From Candidatus Pelethosoma merdigallinarum (lineage in GTDB: Bacteria; Bacillota_I; Bacilli_A; RF39; UBA660), in contig DVKJ01000027.1 in assembly GCA_018716065.1 (NCBI GenBank), forward strand, positions 1-33,880: a DNA stretch of 33,880 nt, given 5' to 3'. Shown piece by piece: positions 1-8,653 of this stretch. The notes beneath the pieces were generated by a model. The model was given only the letters and a program-made list of their open reading frames with translations, ran no database searches and had not been told where the DNA came from. How positions within the stretch are numbered: the first letter of the stretch is position 1; every line of letters starts with the position of its first letter. The translations under genes and the position numbers were made by a program.

Positions 1-318
1 AGGTAACTCTACAAAGTTTGGTTTTACCCAATCATCACTATCGACAAACATTAAATATTTCCCTTTGGCTTTTTTAATACCATAATTTCGCGCATCACAT
101 AGTCCACCATTTTTCTTGTGATACGCTTTTACTTTATCTTTGTATTTTTTTTCAAATTGATCACATAATTCTGGTGTTTGATCGGTAGAACCATCATCGA
201 TGAGTAACACTTCATAATTCTCTACCGTTTGATTTACTAACGATTCTACACATTGTTCTAAATATTTCTCTACATTGTAACAAGGAACGATAATGGATAC
301 ACCATCAAATCTTTTCAT
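1..318 (-). CDS. Family 2 glycosyltransferase, N-terminal part (cut by window edge)
   Basis: The reading frame opens at an ATG at 318 and runs without a stop to the first base, so only the first 106 codons are present. The visible part is a GT-A fold start: a SIIVPCYNVEKYLEQC first strand, DDGSTD, an NGGLCDARNYG stretch and a DSDDW metal/nucleotide-sugar motif. Enzymes of this family transfer a sugar from a nucleotide-sugar onto a growing glycan at the cytoplasmic face of the membrane. It starts 14 bases after the exporter permease stop, so it is probably co-transcribed with the ABC exporter. Acceptor and sugar cannot be read from the sequence. Confidence 0.9.
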   Translation of the reverse strand, partial: MKRFDGVSIIVPCYNVEKYLEQCVESLVNQTVENYEVLLIDDGSTDQTPELCDQFEKKYKDKVKAYHKKNGGLCDARNYGIKKAKGKYLMFVDSDDWVKPNFVELP

Positions 319-332
319 AACTACACCACTCT

Positions 333-1106
333 CTATAATTCTTCAACAAAGTTTCTTTGTAATTTTCTAAATAGCCATAATCCAAACACCATGATGATAA
401 CGGATACGATCGCAACAATTCCTAAACTAGCAAAATCAGGCAATTTTTGATAGAACAATACATCACGATACGCTCCTATAATCGAAGTCATCGGATTTAA
501 TTGCAATAAAGTTTGAAATTGCGCTGGCAACATATCAATGGTATAAACAATTGGTGTTCCATAGAATAAGGCCATGACAATTACATTTACAATATGTTCT
601 ACATCTCTAGCATAAACCGTAATCGATGATAAAATAAAGGCAATACCAAACATTAAAATCGTTTGAACAATTAATACTAATGGGAATAGTAAGATTGTCC
701 AACTAAGTCCTACTCCTGATATAATTAAAAAGACAATAATAATAATAAAAGTAATTAAGAAATTGACAACATTACTTAAAACAACTGAAATTGGCAAAAT
801 TTCTCTTGGAAAGTACACTTTCTTTAAGATGCTACCCGATGCAATAACGGCAAATGAACTATTGGCTACGGTTTGAGTAAAAAAGTTCCATGGCATTAAA
901 GCCGTCATTAAGAACATTGTGTAATTAGGTATTTGTACACGCATAATATAAGGAAATACTAAAGAGTAAACAAGAAGCATTAATAAAGGATTTAAGAAGG
1001 ACCAAATGATTCCTAACCAAGCACCTTTATATTTTCCTCGAATTTCTTTTTGAACATTCGTTTTTAATAATTCACGATATTGATACAAATCTTTAAATAG
1101 TTTCAT
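333..1106 (-). CDS. ABC-2 type polysaccharide/teichoic acid exporter, permease subunit (TagG/Wzm-like)
   Basis: This 257-residue protein has about six hydrophobic segments and the ABC-2 exporter pattern. A basic amphipathic N-terminus ends in EIRGKYKGAWLGIIWSF, followed by paired membrane helices and a LNPMTSIIGAYRDVLF stretch before the last helix. Length and layout match TagG and Wzm permeases, which move lipid-linked polymers to the outer face. It begins 4 bases after the stop of the ATPase gene, so the two form the usual exporter pair. The substrate (wall teichoic acid, O-antigen-like or capsule) is not decided by the sequence. Confidence 0.9.
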   Translation of the reverse strand: MKLFKDLYQYRELLKTNVQKEIRGKYKGAWLGIIWSFLNPLLMLLVYSLVFPYIMRVQIPNYTMFLMTALMPWNFFTQTVANSSFAVIASGSILKKVYFPREILPISVVLSNVVNFLITFIIIIVFLIISGVGLSWTILLFPLVLIVQTILMFGIAFILSSITVYARDVEHIVNVIVMALFYGTPIVYTIDMLPAQFQTLLQLNPMTSIIGAYRDVLFYQKLPDFASLGIVAIVSVIIMVFGLWLFRKLQRNFVEEL

Positions 1107-1110
1107 CTTC

Positions 1111-1854
1111 TCACCTACACTCTTCCAAATACTTATCAGTTACTTCTTTTGTTTTGCCAATCATTCTAATTTTTCCGTTTTGTAACCAAACTGCCTCATC
1201 ACAGAATTCATTCACTGTTGGCATAGAATGGGATACAAAAACGAGTGTTTTCCCTTGTTTTTTTAACTCTTTCATTTTCGCATGACATTTATCTTGGAAA
1301 TGTTGATCCCCTACCGCTAAAATTTCATCAATCAATAAGATATCGGCATCGACATTAATCGCAACCGAGAACGCTAAACGCATATACATTCCTGATGAGT
1401 ATGTACGAATAGGATTATCGATAAAATTCTCTAATTCCGCAAAAGAAATAATATCGTCAATACGTTTATCAATCTCTTTTTTGGTCATACCAAAAATAGA
1501 GGCATTAAAATAAATGTTTTCACGTCCTGAAAAATCAGGATGGAATCCAGCTCCTAACTCCAGTAAAGAAGCAAGTTTCCCATTGACAATAATTTCTCCT
1601 TTGTTTGGATAAATAATCTTGGTCATTAATTTTAATAATGTAGATTTCCCACTACCATTGGTTCCAATTAAGGCAATCATCTTCCCTTTTTCAATTTTTA
1701 AATTAATTCCTTGTAGAATATGTAACACCTCATTATCATTTCGATTCCAAAATAATAATTTTTCTTTTAAGGTGTTCGCTTTATCGTAATATTGTTTAAA
1801 ATCTTTATAGACATCTTTAACAATAATTGCGTATTCTTTTTCTTTCGTTTTCAT
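1111..1854 (-). CDS. ABC exporter ATPase for polysaccharide/teichoic acid (TagH/Wzt-like, short form)
   Basis: This ATPase powers glycan export with the permease encoded just downstream. Walker A GTNGSGKST lies at residues 64-72, the signature YSSGM at 152-156, Walker B ILLIDE at 172-177 and the switch His at 209. The N-terminal extension with a coiled EKLLFW segment is typical of TagH/Wzt subfamilies. At 247 residues it ends after the ATPase domain. The C-terminal carbohydrate-recognition domain of long Wzt proteins is absent, so export probably does not depend on reading a chain-end cap. The start at 1854 has a good AAGGTG ribosome site 5 bases upstream and a promoter at 1874-1902. Confidence 0.93.
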   Translation of the reverse strand: MKTKEKEYAIIVKDVYKDFKQYYDKANTLKEKLLFWNRNDNEVLHILQGINLKIEKGKMIALIGTNGSGKSTLLKLMTKIIYPNKGEIIVNGKLASLLELGAGFHPDFSGRENIYFNASIFGMTKKEIDKRIDDIISFAELENFIDNPIRTYSSGMYMRLAFSVAINVDADILLIDEILAVGDQHFQDKCHAKMKELKKQGKTLVFVSHSMPTVNEFCDEAVWLQNGKIRMIGKTKEVTDKYLEECR

Positions 1855-1873
1855 ATTTCACCTTCCGCTCGTT

Positions 1874-1902
1874 ATTATATCAAAAATAGGAGGAATATGC
1901 AA
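1874..1902 (-). promoter_or_regulatory. Sigma-A promoter of the ABC exporter operon
   Basis: On the minus strand a -35 box TTGCAT (1897-1902) is followed by 17 bases and a perfect -10 TATAAT (1874-1879) with TG one base upstream (extended -10). Transcription would start about 12 bases before the exporter ATPase ribosome site. The 131-base gap here holds no gene. This suggests the exporter genes can be transcribed separately from the acyltransferases upstream. Confidence 0.75.
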
Positions 1903-1985
1903 TGATGATGAACATGCGATTGACAATAAATCTTGTCTAATTTTTCATATTCAAAGTTAATGTAAATTATATAAAATTTTTTAAA

Positions 1986-3116
1986 TTAAAATTCTTTTAT
2001 AATGTTAGAAAACCAATCAGAAAACTTTCGAGAAAATTTTTGCTTTCGAACAAACGTAAACAGCCATTGCCTTAGCTGTTCAATTAACATTGAACAAATA
2101 AAAATAACGATTGATGTAATTAATAAATTTCCAAGTACGCATATTCCAGACAAACTTCCCTCAACCCCTAAAGGAGAAAATTGATAAATATATTGAAACA
2201 CAAACACATTTTCATGTGCTAAATAAACACCAAACATTAAAGTCGAAATTTTATTAACAACTTTGTTTTTAAAATTAAATGATTCGAATAATAACAAATA
2301 AATAACACTTTGTATAATTAAAACTGGTGAAGAAAATGAAACAGCATTTGAGTCAATAATCGACTTTATATAGATAAATAATTCATTTGCATTTCCTTTT
2401 AAAAATTCTGAAACAGCTATCAAGCAAAAATCAATGCATAAAATTCCAAACAATAATGCAAGTATTATAAGGCGCGTTTTATATTTTGAATAATTTTGAA
2501 AATGCGAATTTTTTTTAATTGGATATTTTCCAAAATACGCTCCAATAAGATATAAAAAAATAAAAGAAATTACTTGATATCCATTGTTCATTACAACTTG
2601 TTGTTGAGTAAAAAAAGGAATCACCGACAAAAAGAAAAACGATATGATTAACAACCTGCGATGTTGACTTTGTGATAAATTTTTAATCAAAATATTTATA
2701 CAGGGCATAAAACAATATAAAACTAAATAAATGTTAATAAACCAATAAAACGTTCCATACGAAAAAGAATAATTTATTGGTGTTAAAAATAAGAATAAAT
2801 CAAAAAGTGGTATAGATATAATCCCCAGTATCGAAAATAATATAGCATATGATGCTTTATAAAACCACACTGAATTAACTAAGGAGAAAAATTTCTTTAC
2901 TTTCACTTCTTTATCATATTGGAAATATCCACAAAGCAAAACAAACGAATTAACATGAATTGCCGTAAAAACGTAGATTAAATTCAATAACAAATGTAAA
3001 TTTCCTGTTGTTCTAGATAACAAGTTAGTGTGCATAATACAGTGCCACAATACAATCAAAAACATAGAAATAATTCTCATTAATTCAAAATTAGAATAAC
3101 GTACTTTTTCTTTCAT
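1986..3116 (-). CDS. Membrane acyltransferase, acyltransferase-3 family
   Basis: This 376-residue protein has about ten membrane helices and the N-terminal pattern SNFELMRIISMFLIVLWHC. That pattern is typical of the acyltransferase-3 (OafA/WecH-like) family, whose members O-acetylate or succinylate surface sugars using a conserved His near the first helix. The start has an AGGAG site 7 bases upstream. It lies 9 bases after the preceding acyltransferase gene. The DNA is visibly richer in A+T than the flanking glycosyltransferase genes, which suggests separate acquisition. The acceptor is presumably the polymer made by neighbouring genes (inference). Confidence 0.87.
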   Translation of the reverse strand: MKEKVRYSNFELMRIISMFLIVLWHCIMHTNLLSRTTGNLHLLLNLIYVFTAIHVNSFVLLCGYFQYDKEVKVKKFFSLVNSVWFYKASYAILFSILGIISIPLFDLFLFLTPINYSFSYGTFYWFINIYLVLYCFMPCINILIKNLSQSQHRRLLIISFFFLSVIPFFTQQQVVMNNGYQVISFIFLYLIGAYFGKYPIKKNSHFQNYSKYKTRLIILALLFGILCIDFCLIAVSEFLKGNANELFIYIKSIIDSNAVSFSSPVLIIQSVIYLLLFESFNFKNKVVNKISTLMFGVYLAHENVFVFQYIYQFSPLGVEGSLSGICVLGNLLITSIVIFICSMLIEQLRQWLFTFVRKQKFSRKFSDWFSNIIKEF

Positions 3117-3125
3117 TTTTTTCTC

Positions 3126-4202
3126 CTAACATTTTTTATACACAACACTATCTACCCCTTTTTTTATAATTCTTTCATAAAGTATATTAATAATAAAAGA
3201 ACAAACTAAAGAACTCATAAAAACAAATAAGACAGCAGGTATAAAATAATACAAACGATCTCCAACATTTACAACTTTCATCATAATCCATGAATATATG
3301 ATTTTATCAAAAACATAGGATATTAAATACATTCCAAAAGAATGACATGAAATAAAATAAAAAACATAACGTATAAAACGAGGTAATTCATTCAATTTTA
3401 ATTTTATTATAACCAGAAAAAAACTCGAAGATAGAAAAAATGTAACTATACTAGAATAATCGGAAAAAAAGGTTGTATGATACTGTGTCCCATAATTTAA
3501 CACCATACTGATTGCACAACTTAAAACCAATATCAAAATAAAGAAAATAGCACAATTTTTCAAACTATAATTTTTAGAAAACTCTTTTAAATACATTCCC
3601 ATAAAATAATACGAAAAGGGCCACAAACTAATCCAATAATTAGGTATTAAAGGAGTATATAGTAAATTAATAGATGGTAATATTCCAACCAAGAACACAC
3701 TTATAACAAAAACTTTTTTTTGTTTTTGAGATAAATGATTATACATTTGATTTAGAAATGGAATCAACAAAAACAAACCTAAATACATATTGACGTACCA
3801 AGAATAGCGAGCTGCCTGAAAAGAGAATAATAATTTGAAAAACTCTAATATGGAATATCCTATATTGTGATAATAGTACAAATAACAAATGACAGAACAT
3901 ATAAAATAAATAAATAATATTTTAATAATTCCTAAATAATATTTTTTACTCCAATTTTTTTTCGTATTTAAATAACCTGTTAGTAATAAAAATAAAGGAA
4001 CACAAATAATAGAAATCGTTCTAAATACTACCATTATCTCCAATTTAATACCATAGACAGGAGCTTCATAAAATCCTGTATATAATAAAAAATGAATACA
4101 AATAACAAATAAAATAGCAAATGTTCGTATAACATCTAAATTTATATTCCGAGATTTTATTTTTTTGTTTTGCTTATTTAATATTGTTTGTATAAATTTC
4201 AT
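3126..4202 (-). CDS. Membrane acyltransferase, acyltransferase-3 family
   Basis: About ten membrane helices and the start motif NINLDVIRTFAILFVICIHF place this in the acyltransferase-3 family, with the conserved His in the first helix. I start it at the ATG at 4202 (358 residues). That ATG has an AAGGATG ribosome site, and the longer frame would begin with TTG inside a promoter at 4228-4256. With the acyltransferase immediately downstream it makes a two-gene unit of strongly A+T-rich DNA. It probably decorates the exported surface glycan. Two divergent copies in tandem suggest different positions or acyl groups (inference). Confidence 0.87.
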   Translation of the reverse strand: MKFIQTILNKQNKKIKSRNINLDVIRTFAILFVICIHFLLYTGFYEAPVYGIKLEIMVVFRTISIICVPLFLLLTGYLNTKKNWSKKYYLGIIKILFIYFICSVICYLYYYHNIGYSILEFFKLLFSFQAARYSWYVNMYLGLFLLIPFLNQMYNHLSQKQKKVFVISVFLVGILPSINLLYTPLIPNYWISLWPFSYYFMGMYLKEFSKNYSLKNCAIFFILILVLSCAISMVLNYGTQYHTTFFSDYSSIVTFFLSSSFFLVIIKLKLNELPRFIRYVFYFISCHSFGMYLISYVFDKIIYSWIMMKVVNVGDRLYYFIPAVLFVFMSSLVCSFIINILYERIIKKGVDSVVYKKC

Positions 4203-4227
4203 AATAGTGTCATCCTTCCACATACTC

Positions 4228-4256
4228 ATTATATAAAAAAGGAAAATCTTTTTCAA
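4228..4256 (-). promoter_or_regulatory. Sigma-A promoter of the acyltransferase pair
   Basis: The minus strand reads TTGAAA (4251-4256), 17 bases, then TATAAT (4228-4233). The -35 overlaps a small AATCTT-GAAA-AAGATT hairpin followed by a T-rich run, which may weakly terminate transcripts from the glycosyltransferase gene upstream. The 77-base gap at 4203-4279 is therefore regulatory. Confidence 0.8.
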
Positions 4257-4279
4257 GATTATCTTTGCCTATAGAGAAA

Positions 4280-5173
4280 TCACTTTTTAAATCCTATTTT
4301 GGTTTTAATCGTGCCAAATGGATATAAAAGTGTAAATAAGAAGCGATCTTTCGTTCTTTTTAATTGTTTTACCGAAAAAGAATAAGAACGATGAGTTAAG
4401 ACGGTAAATAAAATATAATGTTTGATCATATAACGATATTTTTCTTTTTTTATTTTTTTATAAGGATAGTTTAACAGCTCTTTAAAATATTCGTAATACC
4501 CATAAGGATAACTTTTAAAGATCTTTAAAATATTTTTACTATATCCATCTTCTTGATACTCACAATGCATAATCAGATCATTTTTAATAAGTAAGCCATA
4601 ATAAGCTTGATCCATCTTATAATACATGCGTGCTTCAGTAATAAAACGTTCATTATGTTCTAGTTCATATGTAAATTGCCCACGAAAAGAAGTTCGAAAC
4701 GTAATCGCCATATCAAATGAATAACCGTACTGATAGTGTAAATCATACAATTTAACAATTTTATTTTGTAATTGATCATCCATTTGAATTTCTTGATTAC
4801 CCAATTGTTTATAATATAAAATACCATACGCATTCGGATCCAATGTTTCATAATCTTTTGCGATTCTTTTTAATACACCATCAAGAAAATAATCATCACT
4901 ATCCATTTCGATCCAAATATCTCCCGTTACGTATTTTGCAAGATTGTTAATAGCGGCCATCTTACCAGCATTTTCTTGATAGTAATATTGAATGTTAATT
5001 TTTCCTTCTTTCATCCACGACGTAATGAGTTCTTCCGTATGATCCGTTGAACCATCATCCATAATCAACCATTCAAAATTCGAATAGTCTTCACTATTTC
5101 GAACTAAACTTTGATACAACTGAGGTAATAATTTTTCACGATTATAAGTCGCAGTTAAAATTGATATTTTCAC
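4280..5173 (-). CDS. Family 2 glycosyltransferase
   Basis: The protein begins KISILTATYNRE, then MDDGSTD near residue 40 and EMDSDDYF near residue 92, the nucleotide-sugar and metal-binding motifs of GT-A family 2 enzymes. The C-terminal half is basic and probably sits against the membrane. I choose the GTG at 5173 (297 residues) because AGGTGA lies 6 bases before it. The frame could extend three codons to another GTG at 5182, which would overlap the upstream stop. It is the last gene of the glycan operon, directly after the family-4 glycosyltransferase. Sugar donor unknown. Confidence 0.9.
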   Translation of the reverse strand: MKISILTATYNREKLLPQLYQSLVRNSEDYSNFEWLIMDDGSTDHTEELITSWMKEGKINIQYYYQENAGKMAAINNLAKYVTGDIWIEMDSDDYFLDGVLKRIAKDYETLDPNAYGILYYKQLGNQEIQMDDQLQNKIVKLYDLHYQYGYSFDMAITFRTSFRGQFTYELEHNERFITEARMYYKMDQAYYGLLIKNDLIMHCEYQEDGYSKNILKIFKSYPYGYYEYFKELLNYPYKKIKKEKYRYMIKHYILFTVLTHRSYSFSVKQLKRTKDRFLFTLLYPFGTIKTKIGFKK

Positions 5174-5174
5174 G

Positions 5175-6275
5175 CTAATCACCTAACAATTCTTTGATTT
5201 CTTCTATGATTTCTTCATTCGAAAATTCTTTTTTACGTCCTCTTTTTTTCGTATGAGTTAAAAACTCTTTCATTCCTTCATAAATACCGGCTTTGTCATT
5301 TGTGACAATCAATCCTTGATCATAATTAGTTAATACTTCACGAGCAGCCGTATCCGTAATTAAGATTGGTTTTTGTAAGATTTTCGCTTCTAATAAAACC
5401 ATAGGGTACCCCTCATAATAAGAAGCGAGTAAAAAGTAATCTGCTTTTTTCATATAAGGATATGGATTCTTCTTAGCGCCTAATAAAATAAAGGTATCTT
5501 CTACATGATGTTCTTTGATTTTTTGTTCCACTTTTTCTCTTAAAGGACCATCACCTACGATATAAATACGATGGCTATATTTTTCATCGATTAAACGTTT
5601 ATGAACATCGACTAAGCGTTCGACTGCTTTTTGTTCCGTTAGACGCGAAACTTGAACAAAACTTGGTAAATCTTCTTTGATTTCTTTTGCATTTCCTTTC
5701 CCTGCTTTTTCTAAAACAACCTCTTTATTAATATAATTATAAATGACATGTTTTTGACTCTTGTTTTCTGGATAAGCTTCCTTAAATTTTTCAAGATTAT
5801 CTTGGGAAACAAAGACTAAATCGTGATAATGTTCATACATTTTTTTGTTCATTTTATTTTTTAACTTAGCCTTGTGTCCAGTTCCAAATACCGCTTTAAT
5901 ATCGTTATGAATCCAAACGATTTTTTTCGATGAACTAGGACTAGAAAATAACCAAGTCATAGGTCCTTCCAAGAAAGCAACTTCCACATCGTATTTTCCT
6001 TTGATCCAACGCTTATACATTTTTTCACGAAGAAAAGGAATCAGTAAGGAAAGGGATATTTTGTATTTTTGAATCTTATTCATCTTCTCCCTTTCTTGTG
6101 GATAAATGCTTTGTAAATGAACACGTTTAGAAACTTCTTTTTCAAAAGCTCCCCCACCATATAAAGTAAGGATGGTAATATCGTAATGTTCACATAATGC
6201 ATTTGCAATATCCACTAAAACACGTTCTGCCCCTCCTAAAGTAAGACCAGTAATTCCAAAAACTATTTTTTTCAT
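5175..6275 (-). CDS. Family 4 glycosyltransferase (GT-B fold)
   Basis: The 366-residue protein has GLTLGGAERVLVDIANAL at the start, the glycine-rich acceptor-side loop of GT4 enzymes. The C-terminal half carries IVGDGPLREKVE and an EGYPMVLLEA segment, the nucleotide-sugar site with the EX7E pattern. It would add one sugar to a lipid-linked intermediate at the inner membrane face. Its ATG overlaps the stop of the polymerase-like gene by four bases (ATGA), a sign of translational coupling. Regulation is presumably that of the whole operon. Confidence 0.92.
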   Translation of the reverse strand: MKKIVFGITGLTLGGAERVLVDIANALCEHYDITILTLYGGGAFEKEVSKRVHLQSIYPQEREKMNKIQKYKISLSLLIPFLREKMYKRWIKGKYDVEVAFLEGPMTWLFSSPSSSKKIVWIHNDIKAVFGTGHKAKLKNKMNKKMYEHYHDLVFVSQDNLEKFKEAYPENKSQKHVIYNYINKEVVLEKAGKGNAKEIKEDLPSFVQVSRLTEQKAVERLVDVHKRLIDEKYSHRIYIVGDGPLREKVEQKIKEHHVEDTFILLGAKKNPYPYMKKADYFLLASYYEGYPMVLLEAKILQKPILITDTAAREVLTNYDQGLIVTNDKAGIYEGMKEFLTHTKKRGRKKEFSNEEIIEEIKELLGD

Positions 6276-7669
6276 ACTTTTTTCTCCTTTTCTTCAATAA
6301 ATAATAGAAATAAGACCACAACTACCAACATCGATGGAACATAAAAGTAGACATATCCTGTGAGACAAGATAGAACAACACTCAGTCCCATTCCTCCTAA
6401 ATACATCATATAATCAATAGAAACTTTCATATGACGTTTAAAGAAAGTATAAATACCTGAAATTATAAGGAATAGAAAAGGTCCTAAATAAAGAATAAAT
6501 CCTACGATTCCAAAGTTATAAAAGAACGCTGGAACTTCCATTTCGAGGGTTAATTCTGGATAATTATTTAAGTATCCGGTTCCAAAAAGAACCGTAGAAA
6601 CGGAAAGTTCTTCTTGATAGTAATAATGGTGATACAAAAGTTGTTGAACTCTACGATTACTATTTGATAGTTCGATGTCATTTGCGGTTTGATACGTTTT
6701 TAATAAAGCTTGTTGTTGTTCCGAACTCATGGATATCGAAAGATCTTTCTCTTTGATCTCCTGCACAAACTTCGTAAGATCTCCTGTTAAATGTGTAACT
6801 TCTCCGGTCATAGGATCGATCATCGTATCCCCTACTTCTTTTAAATTTTGTCTTCTCTTCATAGCTGTACTTCCACCAATTCCTAGAGAGACAACTAAGA
6901 GTACTAAAACAACCAAGGATATACTGATTTGTTTTTTCGTAAGGTGAACTTTTTCTCGAAAACGGTGCAACAAAGAACAAAAGAAATATAGAAGAACCAC
7001 TAAGATACTTCCAAATAAAGCCGTTCTGGTTCCAAATAAGAACATCAAATAAAAGAAGAAGAAGCCAAGAAAAACCCATACATACCATTTTTTCTTAAAG
7101 CTAAGAAATTCCGTAAACGTTGCCAGAAAACCTAATATTAATAAAGCGGATAAGCCATTCCCAGAAGCGTTCCATCCTTTAAACCCAACCCCATCTATAT
7201 AAGTCGTACTAGAAGTACCCGTTAAAATCGATCCATAAATAAGAACGATATAGATCACTAACATCCATAAAAGATAAGTGCGAATTTTAGGTATTCTTTC
7301 TTGTTTATAAAACCACCACAATACATAAAATAAAGCAATCATATAAGAATAATTCAAAACATATTGAACTTCACTTAAAACACTTCCAGCATTAAAATCG
7401 GTATGGATATGAGAAAAAGTCCAACAATGACCCAATGCATAGAGACCATAGATCATTCCAATCATCAATAATGGTTTTCTCGTGTTTTTATCTTTTATAA
7501 AAATATAAAGGAGTAACCCACAAGGAATTAAAGGACGTAAAATCGTGGTGGGACTGATACTGGCATTTGGAAATTGTTCACGAAATAAGAAACTTACACT
7601 ATCAAAAAAAGGAGTGAGTAACAAGAATAGATAAATGAAATATTCGGCTTTGAATTTCTTTATTCTCAT
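6272..7669 (-). CDS. O-antigen ligase/polymerase-like polytopic membrane protein (Wzy/WaaL-like)
   Basis: About ten to twelve hydrophobic helices surround one large external hydrophilic loop in the second half (rich in LTGDLTKF and SMSSEQQQ), the topology of Wzy polymerases and O-antigen ligases. Such proteins join lipid-linked repeat units outside the membrane. A longer frame begins at 7690. I choose the ATG at 7669 (465 residues) because GAGGGTGA precedes it and it overlaps the upstream TAA as TAATG, typical of coupling. No single residue proves ligase versus polymerase. Given the neighbouring glycosyltransferases and ABC exporter, either role fits. Confidence 0.82.
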   Translation of the reverse strand: MRIKKFKAEYFIYLFLLLTPFFDSVSFLFREQFPNASISPTTILRPLIPCGLLLYIFIKDKNTRKPLLMIGMIYGLYALGHCWTFSHIHTDFNAGSVLSEVQYVLNYSYMIALFYVLWWFYKQERIPKIRTYLLWMLVIYIVLIYGSILTGTSSTTYIDGVGFKGWNASGNGLSALLILGFLATFTEFLSFKKKWYVWVFLGFFFFYLMFLFGTRTALFGSILVVLLYFFCSLLHRFREKVHLTKKQISISLVVLVLLVVSLGIGGSTAMKRRQNLKEVGDTMIDPMTGEVTHLTGDLTKFVQEIKEKDLSISMSSEQQQALLKTYQTANDIELSNSNRRVQQLLYHHYYYQEELSVSTVLFGTGYLNNYPELTLEMEVPAFFYNFGIVGFILYLGPFLFLIISGIYTFFKRHMKVSIDYMMYLGGMGLSVVLSCLTGYVYFYVPSMLVVVVLFLLFIEEKEKKV

Positions 7670-8643
7670 TACTTCACCCTCTTTAACCATCGAAATAATT
7701 TGGCATACATATGTAAGGTACGACGATTAATCGTACGATAATATCTATTTTTTAATGTTTTATCTTCTACTAAATATTTGTTATGACGCCAATCTGGAAA
7801 ATAGTGCATGACTAAATCATAACCTTCATCTAAAATTTCTTTACGTAGTTTCGGATCTTCTACTTGAATCGTTCTTAGAAAAGAACTACCAAAGACAATT
7901 CGCAATACCGAATACTCTAATTGATTTTTATAGCGAAACATCAACTTGTTTTGTTCATAATAAGTAATCGCATTTTTTAAGATTTGATAAATATCACGTA
8001 CTTTTTCATTTTGCGTATTAGCAATCGAATTAGAACGTTGTACATAATGAACATAGGTCCCATGTACACTTTCAAAGTGTTCCATATGAGGAATTAGTTT
8101 GTAACACCAATCAACATCCTCATAACGTAATCCCTTGGAAAATTGAATACCCAATTTTTCAATCCATTCACGACGATATAACTTATTCCATGCGACCACA
8201 CGAATATCGACAATCACTCGTGTCATATCATCGACTTTACTAATATCCACCACTTGTTTATCCGGATATTCCCAAATAAAATCGGTCTCTACGATATCTG
8301 CTTGAAAAGCCCCAATATCGTCATGTGTTTTTCCATACATCTTTTCATACAAATCTAAGTCGACATAATCATCACTATCTAAGAAAGCAAGATACTCACC
8401 CTTCGCATATTTCATCCCATAATTTCTAGCGTCACTAAGTCCGCCATTTTTCTTTTTGTGATAGGAAAATCTTGCATCTTCTTTCACAAATTTCTTGATA
8501 ATTTTCGCACTTCCATCGGTACTTCCATCGTCAACAATAATAAATTCTAGATCTTTCATCGTCTGATTTTTCAGTGTAGTTAAACAACGTTCGACATAAT
8601 CTTCTACATTATAGACAGGCACAATTACACTAATTTTAGGCAT
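7669..8643 (-). CDS. Family 2 glycosyltransferase
   Basis: The 324-residue protein starts PKISVIVPVYNVEDYVERC, with DDGSTDGS near residue 40, NGGLSDARNYG and LDSDDYVD near 92. A YEDVDWCY segment in the middle is typical of EpsJ/CpsJ-like family 2 enzymes. It likely transfers a sugar to the nascent surface polymer on the cytoplasmic side. The start lies 10 bases after the preceding glycosyltransferase. Its close resemblance to that neighbour suggests a tandem duplication. Confidence 0.93.
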   Translation of the reverse strand: MPKISVIVPVYNVEDYVERCLTTLKNQTMKDLEFIIVDDGSTDGSAKIIKKFVKEDARFSYHKKKNGGLSDARNYGMKYAKGEYLAFLDSDDYVDLDLYEKMYGKTHDDIGAFQADIVETDFIWEYPDKQVVDISKVDDMTRVIVDIRVVAWNKLYRREWIEKLGIQFSKGLRYEDVDWCYKLIPHMEHFESVHGTYVHYVQRSNSIANTQNEKVRDIYQILKNAITYYEQNKLMFRYKNQLEYSVLRIVFGSSFLRTIQVEDPKLRKEILDEGYDLVMHYFPDWRHNKYLVEDKTLKNRYYRTINRRTLHMYAKLFRWLKRVK

Positions 8644-8653
8644 AATATCTCTC

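Noticed and set aside
4203-4256. Longer acyltransferase start at 4256
   Set aside because: Would begin with TTG inside the -35 box and lacks a ribosome site; the ATG at 4202 has one.
6678-7088. 136-codon minus-strand ORF inside the polymerase-like gene
   Set aside because: Another frame of a clear membrane-protein gene, with no own start signal.
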